Assembly: GCF_000338295.1 (NCBI RefSeq)
Contig: NZ_ANMO01000168.1
Span: forward strand, 1-64,000
Direction: 5' to 3'
DNA from: Rhodopirellula europaea 6C
GTDB lineage: Bacteria > Planctomycetota > Planctomycetia > Pirellulales > Pirellulaceae
DNA: 64,000 nucleotides
The notes below the pieces were generated by a model, which ran no database searches, was not told the DNA's origin, and saw only the letters and a program-made list of their open reading frames with translations. Of this stretch, positions 38,248-47,996 are shown in pieces; within the stretch, counting starts at the first letter, position 1; each line of letters opens with the position of its first letter. The position numbers were made by a program, and so were the translations under genes.

Positions 38248-38489
38248 CGAGCGGCTGGGGCTTTGTCGGAAACGGGACGATCGAGTTGAACGATCAAAAC
38301 GATTTTGTGGCCTCGCATGATAGTCCAACCGCCCCCACAGCCGAAAGACGTGTGCCCGGCCCCGTAAATCGCCTGGCGGGAGGCGGGATACCGCCATGGG
38401 AAACGGCGTCTCAACTCGCCACTACCCTGCCCTCCTATCGGTTCACCAACCCAGCGTCCAATGCGGGACCGCTCGAGGCAAAGCCCCAC

Positions 38490-39734
38490 TCAGTGGGTAG
38501 AGATCAGATCCGCATACAGCTCGCGGATCCGTCGAGTCATCGTTTCGTGCCGGAACAGGTCGGTGAATCGAGATCGCCCTTCCTGGCCCATTCGCTGGCG
38601 AAGCTCTTGATCGCCAACCAAACGGATCATTCGGTCCGCCAAATCAGCGACCTGCCCTGCCCCAACCAAATACCCCGTTTGGTCATCGATCACGACTTCT
38701 CGAGCTCCATCGATGTCATAGCTGATCGCCGGCCGCCCAGCGATCAATGCCTGAGGCAACGCTCGAGCCAGTCCTTCTCGGTAGGACGCGTGAACCAGGA
38801 TGTCCATCGCACCAATCATGGCAGGAACCTCTGTCGGAGGAACCAAGCCGGTGAAGATGAAGTGTTCCTTCAATCCCAGCGACTCGATTTGCTGTTCCAG
38901 CTCTGCTCTCAGGATCCCATCTCCGACCAACAGAAACCGAACGTTGGGATGCCGATCCGCAACCAACTTGGCTGCAGGAACCAAGTCAGCGTGACCTTTC
39001 AAATGAAACAGTCGAGCAATCTTGCCCACCACAACATGCTCGTCTCGCAGACCGTATCTTTGTCGAACAGCCTCGCGGTGATCCACCGCATGAACGAATG
39101 GATCGACATTCATTCCGCTGTGAATCGTCACAAACTTTTCGCGAGGTGCGACGCCCGCATCCACCATCAGATCCGTCATCGCGTCGGCAACGGAAATCAG
39201 CTTGTGGCAACGCGAAGCGGCCCATCGTTCACAACGGACAAAGAAGTCATGAGCCATCTTGTATTGGTACTTATGAAACGGCGCACCGTGAACCGTGTGG
39301 ACGACAACGGGACGTTTGCCAGTGGAGGTTCGCTTCAGCCCCCATCCCACATGCCGGCCTAGCAGCCCACCTTTTGCACTGTGCGTGTGAACGACATCCG
39401 GATCAAAGTCCAGCAGAGTCCGCCGCAGATCACGCGAGGCATTCCAGTCATGAACCGGATGAATTGCCCGACGCAGCGAATCAATCAATTCAATTGGCAG
39501 TCCGTCCAGATCGAACCGCCCTGCCCTGCCCTTCGCTTCGTTCGCCGAATCATCAATGTCATCCTCGTTGGTGCGAACACGTTTGGAGAGCAAGTCTCCT
39601 TCCGGTCCAACAGCGGGCCCGGTAACGAGCAAGACCTCGTCCCCATGAAGGTGAACGAGGTCCTGGCAGTTGTGCAGCGTGTTTTCTTGCGCACCGCCAA
39701 TGATCATTCGGGTGATCACATGGGCGATACGCAT
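38490..39734 (-). CDS. GT4-family glycosyltransferase
   Basis: The 414-residue enzyme is a GT-B glycosyltransferase of family 4. It starts RIAHVITRMIIGGAQENT and has VVHTHSAKGGLLGR, GKIARLFHLKGH, FLLVGDGILRAELE, and the family EX7E region YREGLARALPQALIAGRPA. The donor and acceptor are not predictable. Eight bases separate it from the fliA stop, so it appears to belong to the flagellar transcript; flagellin glycosylation is possible but unproven. GGGNAGGG octamers fall at 39519-39531 in a variable linker and at 38655. Confidence 0.9.
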   Translation of the reverse strand: MRIAHVITRMIIGGAQENTLHNCQDLVHLHGDEVLLVTGPAVGPEGDLLSKRVRTNEDDIDDSANEAKGRAGRFDLDGLPIELIDSLRRAIHPVHDWNASRDLRRTLLDFDPDVVHTHSAKGGLLGRHVGWGLKRTSTGKRPVVVHTVHGAPFHKYQYKMAHDFFVRCERWAASRCHKLISVADAMTDLMVDAGVAPREKFVTIHSGMNVDPFVHAVDHREAVRQRYGLRDEHVVVGKIARLFHLKGHADLVPAAKLVADRHPNVRFLLVGDGILRAELEQQIESLGLKEHFIFTGLVPPTEVPAMIGAMDILVHASYREGLARALPQALIAGRPAISYDIDGAREVVIDDQTGYLVGAGQVADLADRMIRLVGDQELRQRMGQEGRSRFTDLFRHETMTRRIRELYADLISTH

Positions 39735-39742
39735 GAAAGGTC

Positions 39743-40540
39743 TTAAGCCCCGAACTCTAGGCGACGAACGCCGAGTTGCTGTTGCAAACGATTAACGATA
39801 GCGGTGTGCATTTGGCTGACGCGAGATTCTGACAGGTCCAACGTGGCCCCGATCTCTTTCATCGTCAGTTCTTCGTAGTAGTACAGAATGATGATCAGAC
39901 GCTCGTTGCGGTTCAACCCTTTGGTGACCAAACGCATCAGATCGTTTTTCTGGACGCGACGAGTGGGGTCTTCACCCTTCTTGTCTTCCAGGATATCGAT
40001 CTCACGGACGTCTTTGTAGCTGTCCGTTTCGTACCACTTCTTGTTCAGCGAGACGACGCCGACGGCGTTGGCTTCGCTCTGCATCTTTTCAACTTCTTTG
40101 ATGTCGATCTCCATGTGAGCCGACAATTCTTGGACGGTTGGTGCACGACCAAAACGAGCTTCCAAGGTCTTCGTCGCGGTGGCCAGCTTGCTGGCTTTAC
40201 TGCGGACCAGACGTGGCACCCAGTCCATTTTACGAAGCTCATCGAGCATCGCCCCACGAATACGGGGCACGCAGAACGTTTCGAACTTCACGCCGCGTTC
40301 AGTGTCGTAGGCGTCGATGGCGTCCATCAGGCCGAACATGCCGGCACTGATCAAGTCATCCAGCTCCACGCCGTCGGGCAGACGTTGCCAAATGCGTTCG
40401 CCGTTGTAGCGAACCAATTGCATGTAACGTTCGACCAACTGATTCCGCAGCGGCTCGTAATCAGGCGCATCTTTCGTGGTGGATTTGAAAGAAGTCCATA
40501 CCTTCAAGATCGGGTCGTCAGCAGTTGCGGTAGCCGGCAT
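39743..40540 (-). CDS. fliA: Flagellar sigma factor FliA (sigma-28)
   Basis: This 265-residue sigma-28 family factor directs RNA polymerase to late flagellar and motility promoters. Sigma-2 contains DDLISAGMFGLMDAIDAYD and FETFCVPRIRGAMLDELRK in parts, sigma-3 the PTVQELSAHMEIDI stretch, and sigma-4 LTMKEIGATLDLSESRVSQ. ATG 40540 is set by a strong GGAGGA seven bases upstream; an upstream ATG at 40561 is less likely. It is the next-to-last gene of the flhA-flhF-x-fliA-glycosyltransferase string. No FlgM anti-sigma factor is in the window. Confidence 0.95.
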   Translation of the reverse strand: MPATATADDPILKVWTSFKSTTKDAPDYEPLRNQLVERYMQLVRYNGERIWQRLPDGVELDDLISAGMFGLMDAIDAYDTERGVKFETFCVPRIRGAMLDELRKMDWVPRLVRSKASKLATATKTLEARFGRAPTVQELSAHMEIDIKEVEKMQSEANAVGVVSLNKKWYETDSYKDVREIDILEDKKGEDPTRRVQKNDLMRLVTKGLNRNERLIIILYYYEELTMKEIGATLDLSESRVSQMHTAIVNRLQQQLGVRRLEFGA

Positions 40541-40682
40541 AGAATCCTCCGTGATGATCACTGATTGCTAACTTCATGTCCGCATCGGAAATCCGCTGCG
40601 TGTCCGTCACTAGCAATGAAATAAGTCTTGGTGTGTTTGAACGTGCGAGTCAATCAGCATCCGTGCCGTCAACAGTCCGCCG

Positions 40683-40964
40683 TCACTTGGTTTGGTTTTC
40701 GGTTTCTTCCGATGCCGTTTCGGCGACACCTTCCTGAAACCACTTCACTCGTTTGCGATACAAGTCTTCCACTCCGTCTCGGATCAACTGATCCGCAATG
40801 GCACCTGCCAAACCTCCGATGCCCATGAAAACGATCAGAGTCCCGATCGCTTCCGAAGCAACATCTCCGGCCATCTCTCCATGCCAGATTCCGCGAAGGA
40901 CAACCAGTCCCATGGCGAATGATCCAAGCGATAGAGCCAATGATCGGGTCACGTCACCGTCCAA
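40683..40964 (-). CDS. Small two-helix membrane protein between flhF and fliA
   Basis: The 93-residue protein has two hydrophobic segments (SLALSLGSFAMGLVVL and IGTLIVFMGIGGLAGAIAD) followed by a charged tail (DLYRKRVKWFQEG, then Glu/Thr/Asn). I do not recognise the family. The start is TTG 40964 or GTG 40952; neither has a clear ribosome site. Its place within the flagellar gene string, 166 bases after flhF and 142 before fliA, suggests a flagellum- or chemotaxis-related role, which is inference. Confidence 0.65.
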   Translation of the reverse strand: MDGDVTRSLALSLGSFAMGLVVLRGIWHGEMAGDVASEAIGTLIVFMGIGGLAGAIADQLIRDGVEDLYRKRVKWFQEGVAETASEETENQTK

Positions 40965-41130
40965 ACAGTGGAGGCAGGCCAGAAAATAAAAACGGGTCGA
41001 ATTCTTCTATCCCAAACTCGTTAAACGGACACTTCAAAAAAAGTCTCAAGTGACTTTCGTCGATCACGTGCCGTCGCAGTTCAGAGTATCGGTCAGCTTC
41101 CCGTTGATACTTCAGTCAAACTTTTCGAAA

Positions 41131-42522
41131 TTAGGCCGCCTCGCCGTAGTGCAAAGATTCGTACCCGTCCATTGTTTCAAATCCCATCTCCCCCAATCCA
41201 GCCGTAGGCATGTGCGGCAACAATTGTGCCACCAGACCCGAAGCGTCAGCCACGGCGATGTCATCGGGGACTTGCTGACCATTGGTCAGATAGCTCAGCG
41301 GCGGCGCGACGATGCGATCACGCCCCGTCAACGCAGCCAACACAGATGCCATACAAGGTGTCTCATCAAGCTTGGTCAGCGTGACCGCGTTGGCTCGCAC
41401 TGGGGCGAAACCTTCTAGCGTCGTTCGAATGTTTTCACCCGAACTGGTCGCACTGAGAACCAAGTGTGTTTCGTCTGGATGTGCCGCTCGCAGAAACTCA
41501 GAGAGCTGTTCGATGCGGGCATCACTTCGCGGGCTGCGGCCGGCGGTATCGATCAAAACCAGATCGACATCCCCCAGTGCACTCAGCGCCGTTTCCATCT
41601 GTTCGGGTTTCTCAACAACTTGCATTGGCAAGTCCATGATCTCGGCGTAAGCCTTCAGCTGCTGGACCGCCGCGATTCGGTATGTGTCAATCGTTAGCAA
41701 ACCAACCCGCCGACGAGCTTCGATGCGGAAACCTGCCGCCAGCTTGGCTACCGTGGTGGTCTTGCCAACGCCTGTCGGTCCAACCAACGCGACCACATGA
41801 CGGTCGCCAGGCTGAGTTCGAATTGGTCCACACAAGTTCAGCTCTCGTGCCACTGCTCGCTGCAGATGTTCCATCCAACGCTGGTCCGACTGCACCGCAG
41901 ATTCAGAATTCGCGATTCCCGCTGCAAAGCTGGACGCCGAAGCCATCCATCTGCGAGCGGTGGCTTCTTCCACTCCAGCTTGAAGTAACCGCAACGAAAG
42001 CGAATCCGCAGGACTCAGCTCTCCAGATGCGTAGCCCGCACCATAGAAACCGCCCTGCCCTGCCCCATGGCTTGCGTTGGCAGGACCAGAATTCCCGGTG
42101 CCTGACGACAGTTGGTGTGACGGGTCATAGTTGTGATACGCCGCGTCAACAGGATTCTGCCCCGGGGAAACGGGTACTCCGCCGGGATTGATTGTGCCGG
42201 CGTTGAGATTAGGTGTCCCCGTTGGCGACGTGCCATAACCGGAGGATGCCGCCACGGAATTGACCGAACGGACATCAGCGGGCTGTAGCGGTTCGTCCGC
42301 GTAGTTTGCTGGAACGCGACTGCCGGAAGCATCGTGCGAAGTTCCATCCGCAGGACCACTGTGCAATCCCGCAGTGACTTCCACATGAGTCCGGCCAAGC
42401 CAGCCCATCCAGCCATTGCGGACCTGCCGCGTATGAAGCACGGAAGCTTCCGGGCCCATTTGCTCTCGGATGTCTGCAAGGGCTGCTTGCAGATTCGCTG
42501 CTCGAAAAGTTCGGATATGCAT
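41131..42522 (-). CDS. flhF: Flagellar biosynthesis GTPase FlhF
   Basis: FlhF is an SRP-type GTPase that sets flagellar number and placement. The 463-residue protein has the FlhF N-terminus (HIRTFRAANLQAALADIRE), a Gly/Ser/Pro-rich middle (residues about 60-175, holding octamers at 42053-42065), and the GTPase with LVGPTGVGKTTTVAKLA (about 245), LTIDTYRIAAVQQLKAYAE in parts, LIDTAGRSPRSD and LTKLDETP. ATG 42522 overlaps the flhA stop by one base; a TTG at 42525 is possible. The N-domain activates GTP hydrolysis in other FlhF. Confidence 0.94.
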   Translation of the reverse strand: MHIRTFRAANLQAALADIREQMGPEASVLHTRQVRNGWMGWLGRTHVEVTAGLHSGPADGTSHDASGSRVPANYADEPLQPADVRSVNSVAASSGYGTSPTGTPNLNAGTINPGGVPVSPGQNPVDAAYHNYDPSHQLSSGTGNSGPANASHGAGQGGFYGAGYASGELSPADSLSLRLLQAGVEEATARRWMASASSFAAGIANSESAVQSDQRWMEHLQRAVARELNLCGPIRTQPGDRHVVALVGPTGVGKTTTVAKLAAGFRIEARRRVGLLTIDTYRIAAVQQLKAYAEIMDLPMQVVEKPEQMETALSALGDVDLVLIDTAGRSPRSDARIEQLSEFLRAAHPDETHLVLSATSSGENIRTTLEGFAPVRANAVTLTKLDETPCMASVLAALTGRDRIVAPPLSYLTNGQQVPDDIAVADASGLVAQLLPHMPTAGLGEMGFETMDGYESLHYGEAA

Positions 42523-44585
42523 CAATCACTCACCACGCCGTGTGACTGGATTTTTGTGTCTTGTGTGATCTCGTTGTACGACAACACACGAACGCGGGGC
42601 ATCGATCCTGCGATGATCTGGCGAAGTCCCGGACGAATCCGAGGACTGACCAAAATGATCGGGGTATGTCCCAACGTGATTAGTTTCTTAACGGCTTGGG
42701 AGATTTTGTCGCAAGTCGAGTCCACTGCTTGAGGACTCATCCGAACAAAAAGTCCTCGCTCGGTATGTTCGATTCCTGCCGCAATGCGGTCTTCCATCGC
42801 TGGGTCGAGCGCCACCACATGCAGTTGGCCCAATTCGTCGCGGTAGCGTGTGCTGATCGTTCTCGCCAAACGGTGACGAACATATTCGCTGAGCCAAATC
42901 GGATCCTTCGTCCGCCCCGCATGATCGCCCAGAGTCTCCAAGATGATGGCCAATTGTCGAATCGGCACATCTTCGCGAAGCAACGTCTGCAGGACTTGTT
43001 GGACATCGCTGATCTTCAGCATGCCTGGAATCAATTCCTCCACGACAGCCGGAGCCGCGTCTTTCAATTCGTCGATCAAATGCTTCGTTGCATCGCGGGT
43101 CAACAATTCGTCCGCATGACGGCGAGCCAACTCTTGCAAGTGAGTTGCCAAGACCGCACCGGGCTCGACCGTTGTGTAACCATAAATCGCGGCTTGTTCG
43201 CGGCGGATCGGATCGATCCAAACCGCTGGTTCGCCAAACGTTGGATCTTTCGTCGGTTCCCCATCAATCACACCCGTCGTGTGTCCGCTGTCGATTGCCA
43301 ACAAGCGATCCGGCAGGACACGTTGTTTGGTCAGTGGGTTTCCGGCGATTCGGATTTCGTATTCGTAATCGTGCAGATTCATGTCGTCGCGAATCCGCAC
43401 CTTGGGCAGCACCACACCGATGTCGCCCGCGATTGAATGTCGGACACCCGTGATCCGCTGCATCAGATCGCCGCCACGGTTCGGGTCAGCCAACGACAAC
43501 AATCCCAGACCGATGGCCAATTCCATCGGGTCCACGTTCAAGTAATCCTCGACCCGCTTTTCGGCCGGTGCGGACGCGGCAGCCTGTTCGGCCTCTTCGG
43601 CGTCCAACTCGTCTTGTTCGTCTTGTTTGTTTTGCCGGTTCATGACCACGGCCAAACCGATGCAACTGGCTCCCAGTGTCGCCATCGGCAGTGCTGGCAA
43701 GCTGGTCAAAATCAACAACGAAAGAAAGCCGCCGGCAACAGCGAGTGCTTTTGGATTGCTGAACAACTGCTGCAAGAACTGCTCAGGCAAACTGGCTTTG
43801 CGAGCACTCCGGGTGACCAACAAACCCGCGGCCAACGAGATCAACAGCGCGGGCACCTGACTGACCAAACCGTCACCGATGGTCAGTTTGGTAAATAGCT
43901 CCGCAGCTTCGGAAACGGTCATTCCGTACCGCATGACGCCGATGTACAGACCACCGGCCACGTTGACCAACGTGATCACGATGCCAGCGATGGCATCCCC
44001 GCGAACAAACTTACTGGCACCATCCATCGCCCCGTAAAAGTCGGCTTGGTTGGCGATCTCTTCACGGCGACGCTGGGCTTCCTTTTCGTCAATCAAACCC
44101 GCGTTCATGTCGGCATCGATCGCCATCTGGCGACCTGGCATCCCGTCCAACGCGAATCGGGCGGCAACTTCACTGATCCGAGTCGCACCCTTGGTGATCA
44201 CGATGAACTGAATCAACACGATGATCACAAAGATAATGATCCCGATTTCGATCCTGTCCCCGGCGACAAATTCACCGAAACCTTGGATCACACCGCCAGC
44301 GGCACCGCCACTGCCGGACTCGGTACTGGTCAAAATCAATCGCGTTGTGGCGACGTTCAGCACCAAACGGGCGAGCGTCGTGGCCAACAACAACGACGGG
44401 AAAATGCTGAAATCCAGCGGAGTGGAGACGTACACTGTCGTCAGCAACACGATCACACCCACGGTGATGTTGGTTGCCAACAGCAAGTCCATCAGGAACG
44501 GCGGCAGCGGCACGAGAATCACCACCAAACACATGATGATGCCAATCGGCAACACCAAATCTCGGTAGCGCATCAATAACTGCAT
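42522..44585 (-). CDS. flhA: Flagellar export apparatus protein FlhA
   Basis: FlhA is the large inner-membrane component of the flagellar type III export gate. The 687-residue protein has eight membrane helices in residues about 10-310 and the cytoplasmic export-platform domain after about 330. Marks are RFALDGMPGRQMAIDADM, ADMNAGLIDEKEAQRRREE in parts, and VIDGEPTKDPTFGEPAVWI. The start is ATG 44585 with AAGGA upstream. flhB is not next to it; the neighbouring upstream gene is the sigma-like protein at 44784. Confidence 0.95.
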   Translation of the reverse strand: MQLLMRYRDLVLPIGIIMCLVVILVPLPPFLMDLLLATNITVGVIVLLTTVYVSTPLDFSIFPSLLLATTLARLVLNVATTRLILTSTESGSGGAAGGVIQGFGEFVAGDRIEIGIIIFVIIVLIQFIVITKGATRISEVAARFALDGMPGRQMAIDADMNAGLIDEKEAQRRREEIANQADFYGAMDGASKFVRGDAIAGIVITLVNVAGGLYIGVMRYGMTVSEAAELFTKLTIGDGLVSQVPALLISLAAGLLVTRSARKASLPEQFLQQLFSNPKALAVAGGFLSLLILTSLPALPMATLGASCIGLAVVMNRQNKQDEQDELDAEEAEQAAASAPAEKRVEDYLNVDPMELAIGLGLLSLADPNRGGDLMQRITGVRHSIAGDIGVVLPKVRIRDDMNLHDYEYEIRIAGNPLTKQRVLPDRLLAIDSGHTTGVIDGEPTKDPTFGEPAVWIDPIRREQAAIYGYTTVEPGAVLATHLQELARRHADELLTRDATKHLIDELKDAAPAVVEELIPGMLKISDVQQVLQTLLREDVPIRQLAIILETLGDHAGRTKDPIWLSEYVRHRLARTISTRYRDELGQLHVVALDPAMEDRIAAGIEHTERGLFVRMSPQAVDSTCDKISQAVKKLITLGHTPIILVSPRIRPGLRQIIAGSMPRVRVLSYNEITQDTKIQSHGVVSD

Positions 44586-44783
44586 CGCCGGTCGTTCCTT
44601 CGGGCTCGAGCGTACTCATCTCATGGCAGCACCTTCCCGGTGCTCCCCAAGCCCGACGGTATCAAAACTTCTTTTTCGTCGAAAGTGAAGAATTCGACTC
44701 AAGTTAGGAGGATGATCGACCGAGAAAGCGGCGACATTTCCAACGCACGGACTTTCACATGTGAACGCCGAACCAGACCGGCT

Positions 44784-45662
44784 TCAGGCCTTCACCTGCA
44801 AACCAGAAAACGCCTTTTGCAGTCCGAGTTTGCCGATTTCGGCTTGGATTGCTTTCGCATCAGCGTTTTCGAGCGTCAACGAGATCTCATCGGCCAACAA
44901 TTGAGCAAACAGAGACCGAGCGATCGGCAACTGCCGCTTCACCTCGGAGGCGGATACGCTGCGTTCAGCCAACTCAGCGACCCGACCAGCAATCACCTCG
45001 GACGATTCACCAGAATGGTCCGCGACCATTCGCATCACGTCGTGAACCAAGTCGTTGACTGGCTCGATAGCGACCACACCAGCATCGCCCGAATCGACTT
45101 CACCTGATTCAATTCGGTGAGCCCGCGTTCTTTCACGATGCTGCTCACGCTCGAGAGCCCGCCAAGTCCTCTGCAGCAATCCTTCTCGCCAATAACTGAG
45201 CCACTTGCGTGATTCTGTTTTCGCGGAATCCAGATCCAATTCACGCGGAGCGACCGATTCGCCGGCTTTTTTCGCCTTGGCCTCGATCTCGGTTACCCGA
45301 GCTTTCGCGGCCGAGCGGAGCCCGAGAATCAAAAAGTCCCGCAATCGGCCCTTCGCGTGACCGGAATACCCGGCTTTGACCAAATGCGAAATCAGAATAG
45401 CCAACGCCCGATCCGCATCCGATTCACTGCCCAATACATCCGTCAGCAACCGACGCATCGGCGGCAAATAACGCAGCACAAACCCGGCGGCGCTGCCCGC
45501 TCCGGTCCATGTCTGCCGAGATCGGCTGAGCCGCACCTCCGATGAGCCGGTCAGCGATGATGCTGCCAGATCGCCCGCATTCGCTGACTTCGATAGCTCT
45601 TCGCGAGCCGAAGCATCAGCGTCGGTCGAAGTGTTGGGATGGGAAACGGCCGGAGGATTCAT
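44784..45662 (-). CDS. Putative degenerate ECF-sigma-like protein
   Basis: I do not recognise a named family with certainty. The 292-residue protein has an N-terminal Ser/Ala-rich segment, then a helical region (about residues 55-110) with LPPMRRLLTDVLGSESDADRAL in parts and KGRLRDFLILGLRSAAKAR, placed where the sigma-2 region of planctomycete ECF-like proteins reads SFRTWL-type text. A second helical part (about 195-275) with EVIAGRVAELAERSVSASEVKRQLP could be a sigma-4-like segment. No -10 binding residues are certain. It is 117 bases downstream of a Ser/Thr kinase gene on the same strand. Confidence 0.5.
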   Translation of the reverse strand: MNPPAVSHPNTSTDADASAREELSKSANAGDLAASSLTGSSEVRLSRSRQTWTGAGSAAGFVLRYLPPMRRLLTDVLGSESDADRALAILISHLVKAGYSGHAKGRLRDFLILGLRSAAKARVTEIEAKAKKAGESVAPRELDLDSAKTESRKWLSYWREGLLQRTWRALEREQHRERTRAHRIESGEVDSGDAGVVAIEPVNDLVHDVMRMVADHSGESSEVIAGRVAELAERSVSASEVKRQLPIARSLFAQLLADEISLTLENADAKAIQAEIGKLGLQKAFSGLQVKA

Positions 45663-45779
45663 CCCCGCATTCTAACTCAGCCATGTCACCAAGTAGCCTC
45701 ACAGACCCCCGAAACCCCGCATCTTGTCGCTAAATTCGGCTGCCAAGGACATATCCACTTTCGGGAAAACGGCTTCCGC

Positions 45780-47996
45780 TCAATCTGTTTTCCAGCGAAC
45801 CGCCAAACCGGGGGCCAATTCAGGCGAACGGTCTCGGGAGTTGAAGCGGGTGCTATTTCCCAACCATCCTTCCTGCGACAACACCAGCGTGACGACACCG
45901 GGAGACGATCGCAAAAAATCATCCAACGCTCTGGAAACGAAGCGGATTCCGTCGGGCTGGTCCTTCAAACCTTCCCCCGAATTATCGAACTGCAACTTAC
46001 CGAGCGGGACCAAATCGCTCAGGCCATTTGCCACGGGACTGGCCTCAAACGAGAGAGCCCCTTCTCCGGTTTCGCTCCAATCCAGCGGGCCGATGCCACC
46101 GGGGGTCCTCAAATCCGATGGCCAACCGTGGACCAAAATCTGTCCCGCACCGGGGTGCGAATTCGGAGCCATGCTCAGCAACAAAGCGGAACGATCGATT
46201 CGCTGCAGAACAGAGCTTGCCGAATCATCCCCGGCCCCAGACGGCGGAGCCAACTGCGTCAGATCAAACCTCAGAAAAGCGATCGCCAACACATCTTTGC
46301 CGTTCGCTCCATCTCGATGAGCAACGACGGCGGGCTGCTTTCCAAAGTCCTCCTCGCTTCCTTTGCGAACATATGTGTCCGCACCTTTTCCGGCACGCGT
46401 TCGAATGGTTTCAAACCCCAACAGATCGCCGGACTGCAAATTTTCGGTGACTTCGAATTGAGATGTCATCGAGTCAACGTGTGCCCCCGCCGGCGATTGC
46501 AGTTCGAAGATCACATCAAAACGCTCCTGGGCCAAGTTGTTGGTCAAGAACTGAACCTCGATCGATTGGGTCTCGCCCGGCGCCGGCAACTGCCTTGGCG
46601 AAAAGGATCGGGGAAACGCGGGAGCCTTGCGCTTGAGCTGCCCTTCTTGTTGCAAATAGGTCGTGATGCGAGCGACCTGCCCCGCTTGCGAATAACGAAC
46701 TCGCGGATCGTTTTCACGCGAGTCGGCTTGGTTGGTCAACTGCAACCGAAACCTGGCCATTTCGCCAACGGGAATCTCGGAATCAGCAATGACCTTTCCC
46801 GTTAGCTGCAACGCTCCCAGTTCAGCAGCCAGTACCGAGGGTGCAGCGTCAGCCGTCGAAGCCGACTTCACTGATTCCATCGGCGTGCTCTTCGAAGCTT
46901 TGTCGCTTAGCCCCCACCACACTCCGCCGGCAATCAGTGCGACAACGGCCAACCCGGCGACGGCAAACAATGCCTTGTTTCCTCCACCGCTGGTCGTCTT
47001 CGTCGTCGCAGTCGACTGAGAGCCCTCTGCCACCGACGAACCGTTGCTCGACGTCGGATCGACTTCGATCGCCAAGCCTGCTTGTTTGGATTGTTGAATT
47101 TGCTCCGACACTGCCATCAGTGCTTTGCGAAAGTGCCCCGCTGTTTCGTATCGCTGCCCGGGTTCCTTGGACAACAACCTCATGATCAGTCGTTCGAGCG
47201 GTTCGGGCACATCGACTGGTTCACCGTTTTGCTTTCGTTGGGAAAGAGTCAACGGTTCACGGCAGAGAATGTTGACGAGTTGTGAGGGCGTGTTGGACGC
47301 CAGCAACGGAACCTTCCCCGCACACATCTCATACATCACAACACCGAGCGAATAGAGATCGGTGCGTTCATCGACCGTTTCGTTGCGAGCTTGTTCGGGC
47401 GACAAGTAACCCGGTGTGCCGACGACGCTGTCACCGCGAGCCAAACCTTGCACCGCCGATCCAGCGACCGCCAAACCAAAGTCCAAAATCTTGACGCGTT
47501 CGGAAGGCGATTGAATCCACAGGTTTGCCGGTTTGATGTCTCGGTGAATGATCCCTCGATCGTGAGCGGCTTCCAAACCCAAGGCGACTTGATCTGCGAT
47601 CGCGATCACTTCCTCTGAGCTGAATTGGCGACCGGATTGCAGCAGCTCCTCCAACGTTCCTCCCTGCAACAACTCCATCGCCAAGAAAGGTGTGCCATTG
47701 CGTTGGCCAACCTCGAACAGCGTCGCGACATTGTCATGATGAACCGCGGCCATCGAGCGAGCTTCCTCGACGATCCGCTTGCGACTGTTCGGCGATTTCG
47801 CGAATCGCTCGTTCATCACCTTGAGAGCCACGGTGCGTTGCAACCGAGTGTCTTGCGCTCGGTAGACATGCCCCATGCCGCCCTGACCGAGCAACTTGAT
47901 CACACGATACGGCCCCAATCGGCCCAATTCGCCAGCTGCTTCTGGGGGATCCAAAAACTCAGGGGGTGAATCAGGTGCGGGCGGTGAATCGGTCAT
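45780..47996 (-). CDS. Membrane-anchored Ser/Thr kinase with DNRLRE-like exterior
   Basis: The 738-residue protein has a kinase domain (about residues 28-300) with GQGGMGHVYRA, VALKVM, HRDIKPANLW, ILDFGLA (intact DFG) and PGYLSPEQAR. A membrane helix lies at about 340-362 (FAVAGLAVVALIAGGVWW). The outer part has a beta-rich region and, from about 535, ADTYVRKGSEEDFGK with FLRFDLTQL, the pattern of DNRLRE/CBM96-type domains that bind glycans. So it may sense wall or exopolysaccharide. ATG 47996 is the first start before the fold; an upstream frame is antisense-like. Confidence 0.85.
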   Translation of the reverse strand: MTDSPPAPDSPPEFLDPPEAAGELGRLGPYRVIKLLGQGGMGHVYRAQDTRLQRTVALKVMNERFAKSPNSRKRIVEEARSMAAVHHDNVATLFEVGQRNGTPFLAMELLQGGTLEELLQSGRQFSSEEVIAIADQVALGLEAAHDRGIIHRDIKPANLWIQSPSERVKILDFGLAVAGSAVQGLARGDSVVGTPGYLSPEQARNETVDERTDLYSLGVVMYEMCAGKVPLLASNTPSQLVNILCREPLTLSQRKQNGEPVDVPEPLERLIMRLLSKEPGQRYETAGHFRKALMAVSEQIQQSKQAGLAIEVDPTSSNGSSVAEGSQSTATTKTTSGGGNKALFAVAGLAVVALIAGGVWWGLSDKASKSTPMESVKSASTADAAPSVLAAELGALQLTGKVIADSEIPVGEMARFRLQLTNQADSRENDPRVRYSQAGQVARITTYLQQEGQLKRKAPAFPRSFSPRQLPAPGETQSIEVQFLTNNLAQERFDVIFELQSPAGAHVDSMTSQFEVTENLQSGDLLGFETIRTRAGKGADTYVRKGSEEDFGKQPAVVAHRDGANGKDVLAIAFLRFDLTQLAPPSGAGDDSASSVLQRIDRSALLLSMAPNSHPGAGQILVHGWPSDLRTPGGIGPLDWSETGEGALSFEASPVANGLSDLVPLGKLQFDNSGEGLKDQPDGIRFVSRALDDFLRSSPGVVTLVLSQEGWLGNSTRFNSRDRSPELAPGLAVRWKTD

